DNA from: Bifidobacterium scaligerum
Lineage (GTDB): Bacteria; Actinomycetota; Actinomycetes; Actinomycetales; Bifidobacteriaceae
Direction of reading: 5' to 3'
DNA: 64,000 bases
Assembly (NCBI RefSeq): GCF_002802865.1
Contig: NZ_PGLQ01000001.1
Span: 62,001 to 126,000, forward strand
This document shows positions 15,243 to 24,468 of this stretch, piece by piece; the stretch's first letter is position 1; each line of letters opens with the position of its first letter. The position numbers and the translations under genes are program-made. The notes below the pieces were generated by a model that was not told where the DNA came from, searched no databases, and worked only from the letters and a program-made list of their open reading frames with translations.

Positions 15243-16838
15243 TTACTTAGCGGCGGCGGCGCGGTCGGCCATCCAAGCCTCAACGTCGTCGATTTCCTTC
15301 GGAATACCAGCGGAAATCCACTCAGGACCATTTTCGGTCATAAGCACGTCGTCCTCGATGCGGATGCCGATGCCGCGGTACTCCGGCGGAATGAGGAGAT
15401 CATCCTCGCGGAAGTACAGGCCAGGCTCGATGGTGAAGATCATGCCCGGACGAATCGGGGCACCCTGATAGGCCTCGAAACGAGCCTGCGCGCAGTCATG
15501 CACATCAAGGCCCAGATGATGGGCCACGCCACAGGCCAGCCAACGACGGTGCTGCTGGCCTTCGGGGGAGAGAGATTCCTCAACGCTGACCGGCAGCAGA
15601 CCCCAATCGTGTAGACGCTCGGCAATCACGCGCATGCAAGCATGGTGGATGTCGGAGTAGGTGGCGCCTGGCTTGGCAGCCTCGAATCCGGCCTGCTGGG
15701 AATCCAACACAGCCTGATACAGACGCTTCTGCAGATCGGTGAACTTGCCATTGGTCGGGAAGGTGCGTGTGATGTCGGCCGTGTAGAGGGAATCGACCTC
15801 TACACCGGCATCCACCAGCAGCATGTCGCCGGTTTTCACCACACCGGTGTTACGCATCCAATGCAGAATAGGAGCGTGAGGGCCGGAAGCCACAATAGAG
15901 TCGTAGCCCACTGCATTGCCCAGTTCGCGGGAGACCGCGTTGAACGCGCCCTCAAGAATACGTTCGGAACGCGGCTTATCTAGCGCGGACGGCAGCGAGG
16001 ACAGCAGACGGTCGAAACCATGCTTGGTGGCGTCCACGGCCTTGCGCATCTCGCTCACCTCGTAGGAGTCCTTAACCATGCGCGCTTCAGACGTGAACTC
16101 GTGCAGCTTATCGTCCGAGGCGGCGTTCTTGTCTGGATCGGCAGCGCCATTGGCCTGGCGAATCGACTCGACCAAAGCGGTGATCTGCGGGTCGGTTTCA
16201 CGCATCACACGGACGCGAACGGCACCGGCCTCCGCGCCGACGTCCTTGCTCAGCGCATCGGCGAGTTGAGCGATATCGTGGGTTTCGATGCCGGTCATGG
16301 CAGTCATTTCCTTCAAGCCGGCACGCGGTCCTACCCAGTATTCGCCATAATGCGGGTTCATGAAGAAGTCCGTGGTGGAATTATCGGCTCGCGGGGCTAC
16401 GAACAGTTCCGGAGTGTGGGTCTGGCCGGCCTTGGCCTCTTCGGAATCCGGATCCACCGGGTTCAGCACCAGTACCGCACCGGCCTCGTAATCCACGCCC
16501 AGACCGGTGTAGTAGGCGAAGGCGGTATCCGGGCGGAACATGTAATCGCAATCGTTGTTGCGAACTTTCGGCTGCCCTGCCGGAATCACCAGACGCTCGC
16601 CGGGGAAGGCCTTGCCAAGCGCGGCAAGACGTGCAGGCGTGAACTTGGAGGATTCCAACGGCTCGATATCCGGCTCATCATCGGCCCAGCCGGATTTCAT
16701 GAAGTCCTTGAACGCCTCGGAACGAGGACGCAATGAGCGGTTGTTTACGCGGTCGCTCATTGCCTGATCAGCGCCAGGAGCTGACTTACGCTCTTCGGCC
16801 TCGTATTCCTTGTCCTTCTCGGTGACTACCTCACCCAT
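15243..16838 (-). CDS. pepP: Xaa-Pro aminopeptidase (aminopeptidase P, M24B)
   Basis: The 531-residue protein has an N-terminal creatinase-like domain and a C-terminal pita-bread M24 metallopeptidase domain. Metal ligands are visible: the Asp pair in LLVDAGVEVDSLYTADITRT, the His in GVAHHLGLDVHD, and Glu in FTIEPGLYF and GIRIEDDVL. It removes N-terminal residues that precede proline and acts in the cytosol. The start at 16838 follows AAAGGAG with 5-base spacing; a TTG one codon earlier is too close to it. The N-terminus has about 40 charged extra residues compared with E. coli PepP (about 440). It is monocistronic, with its own terminator. Confidence 0.95.
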   Translation of the reverse strand: MGEVVTEKDKEYEAEERKSAPGADQAMSDRVNNRSLRPRSEAFKDFMKSGWADDEPDIEPLESSKFTPARLAALGKAFPGERLVIPAGQPKVRNNDCDYMFRPDTAFAYYTGLGVDYEAGAVLVLNPVDPDSEEAKAGQTHTPELFVAPRADNSTTDFFMNPHYGEYWVGPRAGLKEMTAMTGIETHDIAQLADALSKDVGAEAGAVRVRVMRETDPQITALVESIRQANGAADPDKNAASDDKLHEFTSEARMVKDSYEVSEMRKAVDATKHGFDRLLSSLPSALDKPRSERILEGAFNAVSRELGNAVGYDSIVASGPHAPILHWMRNTGVVKTGDMLLVDAGVEVDSLYTADITRTFPTNGKFTDLQKRLYQAVLDSQQAGFEAAKPGATYSDIHHACMRVIAERLHDWGLLPVSVEESLSPEGQQHRRWLACGVAHHLGLDVHDCAQARFEAYQGAPIRPGMIFTIEPGLYFREDDLLIPPEYRGIGIRIEDDVLMTENGPEWISAGIPKEIDDVEAWMADRAAAAK

Positions 16839-17001
16839 CAATACTCCTTTGAAAGAGCCTCATGTTACCGCTCCCATAGTAGTCGTCCGTCAACCTTCCC
16901 TCGTAATTGAGAAAGCCAAGGTACCGGTTTTTCAACTCGAACTCTTGTCTTGACGAGTTCCAGTAAGATGCCGCCGAGGAAATGCCGGTAATGTATAGGA
17001 G

Positions 17002-17994
17002 CTATGACATGCCTGTCGACGTGTCGGCTCTCTGAGGTATTCCGGCCTTCAACAGTTTCAAGTGCAGAGGAACTCGATCAATCACTTCGGGATAAGTAAC
17101 GTGGAGTATCTCAGTAGCTCCGGCACGCCGTAACCCGTCATCACGTTCGCGTTCCTTGACAATCATTTCCTGGATGCTGCGATTACCGGTCATGGACGGA
17201 TCTATGTATTTTTGTGTTCCGTCATATTCCGCGACTACGACACGTCCGTTGTTCAGCCGCCAGACAAAATCCACCCGGTATTCCGAACTGGTTTTTGGAT
17301 CCTTGACGGAAACCTGAATGCGCGGCATGACGAATTGATCCTCATATATGGTTCCGCGCATCAAGGATTCACCTCCGTTCTCGCTACGAGGATTCGCTTG
17401 CTGCAACAGGTGAAAGACCGGGACGATGTTATGGTGCGATTTGCCGTAGGCTTCTATGATTTCTTCGACGGTGACCCCTCGTGCGAGAGCTGAATCAAAG
17501 AAAGGCAACGCGAAACGGAAATCATACTCATGGGCACATTCGATAAGTGCATGAGCAGGCGAAACCAATAGCAACCCAGTGGCGGAATCCCGTCTCGTAT
17601 GTGCAAAGGCCTTTGGCATATATACACGCTTAAGCCCCTGGTGGAGCCGTTGCGTACCGTGATGCCGCGTCGCAATGGAGACCGATCCGTTATGCAAGCA
17701 CCACTGATGCTCAAAACCATATGCAGTTGCGGCCGTCAGACCGCTGAATATCCAATCCGGATGTGCATGTGCCAATCCTTTGGCGATGTGCAGCGTTTGC
17801 TCGGGCGGCGTGAGCTGGTTCCAATACGATGAGTCGGAATAGAGGCTTGGGGAGCCTCGATAGGTATTGACAAGTTCCCCTGTTTGTGCGCGACGTTGCA
17901 GTGCCGATTGCTCTGAGGGAATACGTGAATATGCGCATCGGCGTTCGGTTTGTGCCTCTTGGAGCAGCTGCATTATGGCTTTGTGTGTTCTCAT
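17002..17994 (-). CDS. AbiEi-like / PD-(D/E)XK-like orphan protein
   Basis: The 330-residue protein is not recognised with certainty. The first 90 residues look like the helix-turn-helix domain of AbiEi-type antitoxins (SALQRRAQTGELVNTYRG, then WIFSGLTAATAYG). The middle has LLLVSPAHALIECAHEYDFRFAL. The C-terminal half has EYRVDFVWRLNNGRVVVAEYDG, which resembles a restriction-like (DUF559/Vsr) nuclease core, although the usual ExK is EYD here. No partner toxin lies next to it. The start ATG at 17994 has no good ribosome binding site; a second ATG seven codons later is possible. It is flanked by long non-coding stretches and its role is unknown. Defence, DNA repair or an orphan regulator are options. 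Confidence 0.7.
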   Translation of the reverse strand: MRTHKAIMQLLQEAQTERRCAYSRIPSEQSALQRRAQTGELVNTYRGSPSLYSDSSYWNQLTPPEQTLHIAKGLAHAHPDWIFSGLTAATAYGFEHQWCLHNGSVSIATRHHGTQRLHQGLKRVYMPKAFAHTRRDSATGLLLVSPAHALIECAHEYDFRFALPFFDSALARGVTVEEIIEAYGKSHHNIVPVFHLLQQANPRSENGGESLMRGTIYEDQFVMPRIQVSVKDPKTSSEYRVDFVWRLNNGRVVVAEYDGTQKYIDPSMTGNRSIQEMIVKERERDDGLRRAGATEILHVTYPEVIDRVPLHLKLLKAGIPQRADTSTGMS

Positions 17995-18925
17995 ATCGGT
18001 AACGGTATCTGCTGATGCAGTAGAGCACGAGCCATTCCCGCTTATGTGGTTCTAGCTTCATAATCAGCTTGTTCTTGGTGCATACAACGTTGGAATGTAG
18101 CGAATTGCGGCATTGCGTGGCGAATGTGGATAACTCAGCTTGATGATGCCCTAAAGAAGGTTGATCGGGGGAGTAATCGCGGTGTAATCGCAGAGTAATC
18201 GAACATATGTATGCGCGCTGGAGACGATGCTTGCCATTATGTGGCATGATGCCTTCACTGCCGTGCTGATAGGAGGGGAGTGTGCCACGTTTTGGCATGA
18301 CAGCCGCGGTATAAGCGTTTCGAGTGGGGTATTCGGGCCATTGCCTGGCACGGTGACGTCGCTACACGGTGCTTTGGCGGGCCTAGCATGCCAAAGGCTG
18401 GCTGTGAGACGTCAGAATCGCTGCCTATAGACGGTATTCTGCCAAAAGCTATTATGCTGACGTCACTTTGCCGGGGCGTTGATTGGCTCTCATCGGCTCT
18501 CATTGAATCCTATTGACTGATCGGCCCGATTGGATAAGCCAGCGCAATATGATAAGCCGTCGCAATCGGCATGATGGTCTGGTTATTGGTTCAATCGATT
18601 GGCATACAGGCTGATCTGCCAGTGCATTTATTGAGAAGGGGTAAGGCGGTAAGGACCGCTTTACCCGATGCGAGCGATGAAAGAAGAGGAAAGACTATGC
18701 CCTAAGCCGATAAACCACCCCGACGGCTAAGATGAGTGAAGTTTGTCTATAGGCATTCCACACGGCGTAATAGCCGGACCATGGGAATGGGCCCCGGCGA
18801 CCGGTGAAGGGAGCGACTGTCGGAAGCTGACGCGAGTCGCACGAACGTGGCGGCAAGATCGACGGCAAATCAGGCGGCATAGGCAGAAGGCATCAGACAG
18901 AAGGCTAAGAGGAGGAACAGGCGAC
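17995..18925. other. 931-bp gap without a convincing gene
   Basis: No open frame here looks coding. Short frames on both strands have no family marks. The stretch 18288-18480 is rich in repeated words: TGCCAAA(A/G) or its complement occurs four times (about 18290, 18372, 18389 and 18439), and GACGTC occurs three times (about 18356, 18409 and 18469). A hairpin lies at 18639-18666. The folC promoter must lie toward the right end. Confidence 0.7.
18639..18666. other. Hairpin in the folC upstream region
   Basis: GGGTAAGGCGGT and ACCGCTTTACCC pair over 12 bases with one mismatch around AAGG. It is 260 bases before folC and is not next to any stop codon. It may be the end of an unrecognised small RNA. 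Confidence 0.4.
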
Positions 18926-20527
18926 ATGTCATTCGAGCATCCGAACAGGAACAATGAAACGATCCGAGACGTTGAGCTGGATATCATGAGCCGTCCGCCG
19001 GAGCATAACACCACCAATCTTGATCTGGATCGTATGAATCTGATGCTTGACCTGTTGGGACATCCTGAGCAGTCGTTCCGCGTCATCCACATCACCGGCA
19101 CCAACGGCAAGGGGTCTACCGCCCGCATGGCCGAGGCCATTTGCCGTGCCTATGGCATGCGTACCGGCCTGTACACCTCGCCGCATCTGGAGAAGGTCAA
19201 CGAGCGTATCTGCATCGACGGTCAGCAGCTCTCTGATGATGATTTCATTGATATCTGGGACCAGACCAAGGACCTTGTGGCACTTGTAGATGCCAAAATG
19301 GAAGAACAGGGCAAACCGAAGATGAGCTTCTTCGAGGTCCTGACCGCCATGGCCATCTGGAAGTTCGCCGATGCCCCGGTGGACGTGGCCATCGTAGAAG
19401 TCGGCATGGGCGGCGCATGGGACGCTACGAATGTACTCAACGCGGACGCCGCCATCATTGGCCCGGTGGACATGGACCACATGCAGTGGCTTGGGAATAC
19501 GGTCGAAAAGATCGCGGGCGAGAAGGTCGGCATTATCAAACCCGGTTGCACCGCCGTAATCGGTCCCCAACCTCATGAAGAGGCAGTAATGCCGATTATC
19601 GAAGAGGCAGCCGCACGCAACCATGCCACGCTGGTACGTGACGGATACGAGATGACCGTAACCGACCGTATGGCCGCAGTCGGCGGACAGGTCGCTACGC
19701 TTACCACGCCAAACGGCACTTATGAGGGCGTACCCATCGCCAAGTTCGGTGAACATCAGGCCCATAACGCGCTCGCCGCGCTCGCCGCCGCCGAAGTGGT
19801 CATTCCGGTCAACGGTCCTCTGGATGGCGATCTGGTGGCCGAAGCATTGAGCTCGGTCAAGATTCCAGGTCGTATTGAGCAGATTCGCACCTCGCCCACC
19901 ATCATCCTGGATGGCGGCCATAACGTGAATGCCGCCGAAGCCCTGCGCAAGGCCATTGAGGAGACCTACGATTTCAAGCAGCTGGTAGGCGTGGTCGCCA
20001 TGATGCGTGACAAGCAGGTCGAAGAATACCTCGGTGTGTTGGAGCCGATTCTGAGCTCCGTGGTGGTGACCGAAAACTCGTGGCGTGATCGTGTGATGCC
20101 AGCCGACGAGCTGGAGAAGATCGCTGTGGAGGTATTCGGCCGCGACCGCGTGGTCAAGGAGGCGAACCTGCCGGATGCCATCCAGACCGCCGTGAACATG
20201 GTAGATGCCGAGGATGAGCTAGGTGTGGGATACGGTCATGGCGTGCTCATCTGCGGCAGCTTCGTGACCGCTGGAGATGCCCGCACAATGCTTGAAGAGC
20301 ATGCCAGCCCAACTATGCAGCAGGCGATGGCGATTCATCAGCCGGTGGTCGATCCCGATGATGAACAGGCTCGGCAAGATGCCGATGACCAGGAGGCGGC
20401 CGACAATCTCGACGATCAGGTAAGTCCCGATGATTTCGATGTGTTCGACGTACTCGGCCTTGGGCATGCGTCCACGCAGCGGCATGGCGGTGATGGGACC
20501 CAGGCGACCGAATCCGATAATCAATAG
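18926..20527 (+). CDS. folC: Folylpolyglutamate / dihydrofolate synthase
   Basis: The 533-residue protein is a Mur-ligase-family enzyme with the P-loop GTNGKGST at about residues 58-65. TSPHLEKVNERI and FFEVLTAMA follow, as does VGMGGAWDATN and the C-terminal ILDGGHNVNAAE. It adds glutamate to folates. The start at 18926 follows AGAGGAGG; the longer frame from 18743 is not supported. The last 75-80 residues are an acidic Asp/Gln-rich tail (DDEQARQDADDQEA onward), which FolC proteins normally lack; typical length is 420-450. smc follows after 57 bases on the same strand. Confidence 0.95.
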   Translation: MSFEHPNRNNETIRDVELDIMSRPPEHNTTNLDLDRMNLMLDLLGHPEQSFRVIHITGTNGKGSTARMAEAICRAYGMRTGLYTSPHLEKVNERICIDGQQLSDDDFIDIWDQTKDLVALVDAKMEEQGKPKMSFFEVLTAMAIWKFADAPVDVAIVEVGMGGAWDATNVLNADAAIIGPVDMDHMQWLGNTVEKIAGEKVGIIKPGCTAVIGPQPHEEAVMPIIEEAAARNHATLVRDGYEMTVTDRMAAVGGQVATLTTPNGTYEGVPIAKFGEHQAHNALAALAAAEVVIPVNGPLDGDLVAEALSSVKIPGRIEQIRTSPTIILDGGHNVNAAEALRKAIEETYDFKQLVGVVAMMRDKQVEEYLGVLEPILSSVVVTENSWRDRVMPADELEKIAVEVFGRDRVVKEANLPDAIQTAVNMVDAEDELGVGYGHGVLICGSFVTAGDARTMLEEHASPTMQQAMAIHQPVVDPDDEQARQDADDQEAADNLDDQVSPDDFDVFDVLGLGHASTQRHGGDGTQATESDNQ

Positions 20528-20584
20528 CGCGAAGGTTTCGCGTCATCAGCCGGTAGCCATCATCAGGTAACGGAACAGTCCGCC

Positions 20585-23500
20585 ATGTACCTTAAGGAAC
20601 TCACCTTACGCGGATTCAAATCTTTTGCATCCGCAACCACGCTGCGCTTCGAGCCCGGTATTACCGCAGTCGTAGGGCCCAATGGTTCGGGAAAGTCGAA
20701 CATCGTTGATGCTCTGACTTGGGTGATGGGTGAGCAGGGCGCGAAAAATCTGCGTGGCACGTCCATGGAGGATGTGATCTTTGCCGGCACATCCTCCAGG
20801 CCGCCGCTTGGTCGCGCTCAGGTGAGCTTGACAATCGACAACTCGGACCACACGCTGGATATCGATTACTCCGAGGTGACCATTTCGCGCACCATTTTTC
20901 GCAATGGTGGCTCGGAATATGCGATCAATGGTTCAGCTTGTCGCCTGCTCGATATTCAGGAGCTATTGTCGGATACCGGTCTCGGCCAGCAGATGCACGT
21001 CATTGTGGGGCAGGGACGGCTCGATGCGATTTTGAAGGCCGATCCCACCGGACATAGGGCTTTCATCGAAGAGGCGGCCGGCATTCTCAAACATCGCAAA
21101 CGCAAGGAACGTGCGCTGCGCAAGCTGGCCAATACTGAAGCAAACCTGAATCGGCTGGATGACCTGCTGCACGAGTTGCATCGACAGTTGGGGCCATTGG
21201 GACGCCAGGCACGCATCTCCCGCAGAGCGGATGCGATTCAGGTTTCCGTGCGCGATGCTCAGGCGCGCCTATATGCCGACGATGCGCAGCAGTCGATGAC
21301 TCGTCGTGCAACCGTACGCGAAGAGCTTGGACAGGTACGATCCACACTTGCCAATGCGCAGCAACAACTGGCTCGGCTCAAGGTTCGTATTGAACAGGTC
21401 GAGGCGATGGGATCTGAGGCCAGCCCCGCTGTAGCGCAAATTAACCAGCAATGGCATGATCTCGCCCAAATGCAGGAGCGATTGCAATCATTGGCGCAAC
21501 TCGCCGAAGAGCGCAGCACCTCGATCGCCGGCCAGATCACGACGAATTTCGGCGAGGATCCGGATCTGCTTTCCGCCCGCGCAGCCGAACTGGAGGTCCA
21601 GGCCGAGCAGCACAACGGAGTCGTGTCTGACATGCGTCTTGCGTTTGACAAGGCCATTGAGGAACGCGCAGGCAACGAGAAGCAACTTGCCGCCATACGC
21701 CAGACGTTGACCGAACTGCGCCGAACGGTTCAGCAGCGAGATCAGCAGATCACGCGATTGCGTGAGCTCATCGCCCGAGAGGAATCGGCCGTAGAGCTGG
21801 CGGAGAACAGATTGCAGGACCATGCCGGACAGCGTGAAACGCTGATGCATCAGCGTGATGAGGCGCGCGAACAACTGATGTCGCTGCAAGCCGAAGCCTC
21901 GGCGCACGGCGATGACGATAGCACCGCGCTCGATGCGGCCCGTGCTCGACTTGCCGAATGCCGAGATGCACTGGGTGAGCTCACGAACCGTCAGCGTGAC
22001 ATGCAAGCCCGCATCATCTCCCTCAAGGCCAAAGCCGATGCATTGCAAGAGACGCTTGGCAGTCGCAATGCGTCCGGCGCTTTGGAACATGACGACGCCG
22101 TGGGTAGTCTGGGCCGACTCACCGATTTCATCCATGTGACTGAAGGATGGGAGGAAGCCGTCTCCCATGCACTCGATCAGTTCTCCGGCGCGATGGTGGT
22201 GCCTGGAACCGACAATATGATGCATGCGATGGCTCGCGCGCGCGAGGATAGGCTTGGCAAAGCCGCGGTGATCGCGATGAACGGCGCTGGTGATATGGCC
22301 GGCAACATGTCGGGCAATGCGGCAGACAATGCATCCGATGACGGTTTCCGCCCGCTATCAGACCTGATTGGGCCCAATCCCGACGCGCCCGATGCCGCAC
22401 AGGCCATGGCGGTCGTGCGCGCGGTACGTCGGCTGCTGACCGGTATCGCGGCGGTTGATACGGCGGAGCATGCTCAGCGCGTAGTGAGCTCAGGACAGGC
22501 TGTGCGCGCAGTGACGCGACACGGAGAGATATTCGCCTATGGTGTAGCGGCTATGGGCGGCTCTTCCATGGCGCAGTCGGACCTGCTGCTCGCCTCACGA
22601 CGGGACAAGGCGCTGGCGCAGATCAAGGAACTTGATGCCGCGCTCGCCGCATTGGATGCGCAGGTGGTGCCGGCTATGGCCGAATGTGACGACGCCGCAC
22701 GCCTTGTGGATCATGAGTCGGCTCAGCGTACTGAAGCTCGTCTCAAAGCGCAGCAGATGAAACGTGAACTGGCTGCGGCAGACGCTCGTATCACCGCCAT
22801 CACCAAGCAGCTCAAGCAGCTGGACGCATCCGAAACTGCTGTTGAAGATGACCGGGACGCGCACCGGATGAGACTGGCTGATCTTCGTGAGGCGTTACAG
22901 GGCGCGCAGCAATCAACCGCGGACCATGCTGACTTCGATACGCTTGCTGAACGGGAACACGCGCTGGAACAGGCATTGAGTCAAGCCCGAGAGCATGAGA
23001 TGACGGCAAAGATCGCTTGGAATGACGCCAGCCGTAAAGCGGAATCATTGATTCGTCAGGCCGGATTGCTTCGAGACAACGCCAAGGAGGCGACCGAGAG
23101 GCGGGCGCGTCTTGAAGCGGCGAACGAACGTCGCCGTGCTGATGCGGCACGCCTTCGAGCTGTGGCTTGTGATGCGCGCGAGGTAGCCGCCATGGTTGCG
23201 CGTTCCTTGAGCGATGTGACGGCCGAACGTGACCGTTTGCAGGCGGAAGTATCGGAACATAACGAGGAATTGAAAACCTTGCGTGCCGAGCGGGATGTCC
23301 TCGAACCGAAAGTCTCCGATCTTGTCGCACGGGAACATGTTCTGGACGTCAATCGTGAACGTCTGGCTTCCGAAGCCGGGCAGCTCACCCAAAAAGTTGC
23401 CGATGAACTCGGCTTGGGACTGGAGGAACTGATACGTGACTATGGTCCCAATCAGCCGGTTCCGGTACTGGACGAGAACGGTAATCCCATACCTTTGAAT

Positions 23501-24295
23501 GACGATAATTCAGACGACGATAATCCGCACGGTGATGAATCGGACAGTGGCGCGATCACAGACGTGGGCGTAGCAGGTCCTACGGAATCTGCAGATTCCA
23601 ACATAGGACCTGACTTGCGACGCCAATATCAAACCGTGCCTTACGTTCGCGACGAACAACGCAAACGTTTGGACAAGGCGCGTCGTGATCTGGCGGCGCT
23701 AGGCAAAATCAATCCGCTGGCCACCGAGGAATATGAGGCGTTGGAGGAACGCAACAAATACCTCAACGATCAGCGCAACGATGTCGTCAAATCACGTGAC
23801 GATCTGATGCAGCTGATCAAAGATCTGGATGCCACGATGGTGTCGGTGTTCCAATCGGCATTTGACGATACCGCCCAAGCCTTTGAACAGGTGTTCGCCA
23901 CGTTGTTCCCCGGCGGCACCGGTCGTCTGCGGTTGGAGAATCCGGACGACCTGCTGACCACAGGCGTGCTGGTGGAGGCCAGTCCTGCGGGCAAGCGTGT
24001 CAAACAATTGAGCCTGTTGTCTGGTGGAGAGCGTTCATTGACCGCGTTGGCTCTGCTGTTTGCGATTTTCACCGCGCGGCCCAGCCCGTTCTATGTGATG
24101 GACGAGGTTGAAGCGGCGTTGGATGATGTGAACCTGACGCGACTGATCAACGCGCTTAATGAGTTGCGTGAGCATGCCCAGCTCATCATCATCACCCATC
24201 AGCAGCGCACGATGTCCATTGCCGACGCGCTATACGGTGTGACGATGCGAGCCGATGGCGTGACCGCAGTCATCAGTCAGAAACTGCGGGAATAA
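20585..24295 (+). CDS. smc: Chromosome segregation protein SMC
   Basis: The 1236-residue protein has the SMC plan. The N-terminal head carries GPNGSGKSN (Walker A, residues 31-39), followed by a long coiled coil, a hinge (about 490-660), a second coiled coil, and a C-terminal head with LLSGGERSL (signature) and FYVMDEVEAALDD (Walker B), about 1141-1182. SMC works with ScpA and ScpB (41218-42755 here) to condense and segregate the chromosome. An acidic, Asp/Asn-rich segment of about 50 residues (around 959-1009) interrupts the second coiled coil near the head. A glycine/asparagine-rich insert also lies inside the hinge. The ribosome binding site is weak (GGTAACGG). Confidence 0.97.
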   Translation: MYLKELTLRGFKSFASATTLRFEPGITAVVGPNGSGKSNIVDALTWVMGEQGAKNLRGTSMEDVIFAGTSSRPPLGRAQVSLTIDNSDHTLDIDYSEVTISRTIFRNGGSEYAINGSACRLLDIQELLSDTGLGQQMHVIVGQGRLDAILKADPTGHRAFIEEAAGILKHRKRKERALRKLANTEANLNRLDDLLHELHRQLGPLGRQARISRRADAIQVSVRDAQARLYADDAQQSMTRRATVREELGQVRSTLANAQQQLARLKVRIEQVEAMGSEASPAVAQINQQWHDLAQMQERLQSLAQLAEERSTSIAGQITTNFGEDPDLLSARAAELEVQAEQHNGVVSDMRLAFDKAIEERAGNEKQLAAIRQTLTELRRTVQQRDQQITRLRELIAREESAVELAENRLQDHAGQRETLMHQRDEAREQLMSLQAEASAHGDDDSTALDAARARLAECRDALGELTNRQRDMQARIISLKAKADALQETLGSRNASGALEHDDAVGSLGRLTDFIHVTEGWEEAVSHALDQFSGAMVVPGTDNMMHAMARAREDRLGKAAVIAMNGAGDMAGNMSGNAADNASDDGFRPLSDLIGPNPDAPDAAQAMAVVRAVRRLLTGIAAVDTAEHAQRVVSSGQAVRAVTRHGEIFAYGVAAMGGSSMAQSDLLLASRRDKALAQIKELDAALAALDAQVVPAMAECDDAARLVDHESAQRTEARLKAQQMKRELAAADARITAITKQLKQLDASETAVEDDRDAHRMRLADLREALQGAQQSTADHADFDTLAEREHALEQALSQAREHEMTAKIAWNDASRKAESLIRQAGLLRDNAKEATERRARLEAANERRRADAARLRAVACDAREVAAMVARSLSDVTAERDRLQAEVSEHNEELKTLRAERDVLEPKVSDLVAREHVLDVNRERLASEAGQLTQKVADELGLGLEELIRDYGPNQPVPVLDENGNPIPLNDDNSDDDNPHGDESDSGAITDVGVAGPTESADSNIGPDLRRQYQTVPYVRDEQRKRLDKARRDLAALGKINPLATEEYEALEERNKYLNDQRNDVVKSRDDLMQLIKDLDATMVSVFQSAFDDTAQAFEQVFATLFPGGTGRLRLENPDDLLTTGVLVEASPAGKRVKQLSLLSGGERSLTALALLFAIFTARPSPFYVMDEVEAALDDVNLTRLINALNELREHAQLIIITHQQRTMSIADALYGVTMRADGVTAVISQKLRE

Positions 24296-24302
24296 TATCG
24301 TC

Positions 24303-24339
24303 GCGAGTCGTAGGTCACGAGTTGCGACTTGCGACTCGC
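24303..24339. other. Weak stem after smc
   Basis: GCGAGTCG and CGACTCGC pair over 8 bases around 21 bases, just beyond the smc stop. It could help end smc transcription. Confidence 0.35.
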
Positions 24340-24381
24340 AGATGAGCAGCATAACGAGCGATACAGTAAGGAAAACAAAAA

Positions 24382-24409
24382 AGGAATCGGCCGAAAACGA
24401 CCGATTCCT
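24382..24409 (-). terminator. Intrinsic terminator of the FemAB gene
   Basis: AGGAATCGG (24382-24390) and CCGATTCCT (24401-24409) form the stem. On the minus strand the stem is followed by TTTTTGTTTT, a strong T run. It may also serve smc from the other side. Confidence 0.85.
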
Positions 24410-24468
24410 CAAACGGCTTATGACCTTGCGTAAGACAAGCAGAGTGGCACAAGCCAGAGCAGGGAGGA

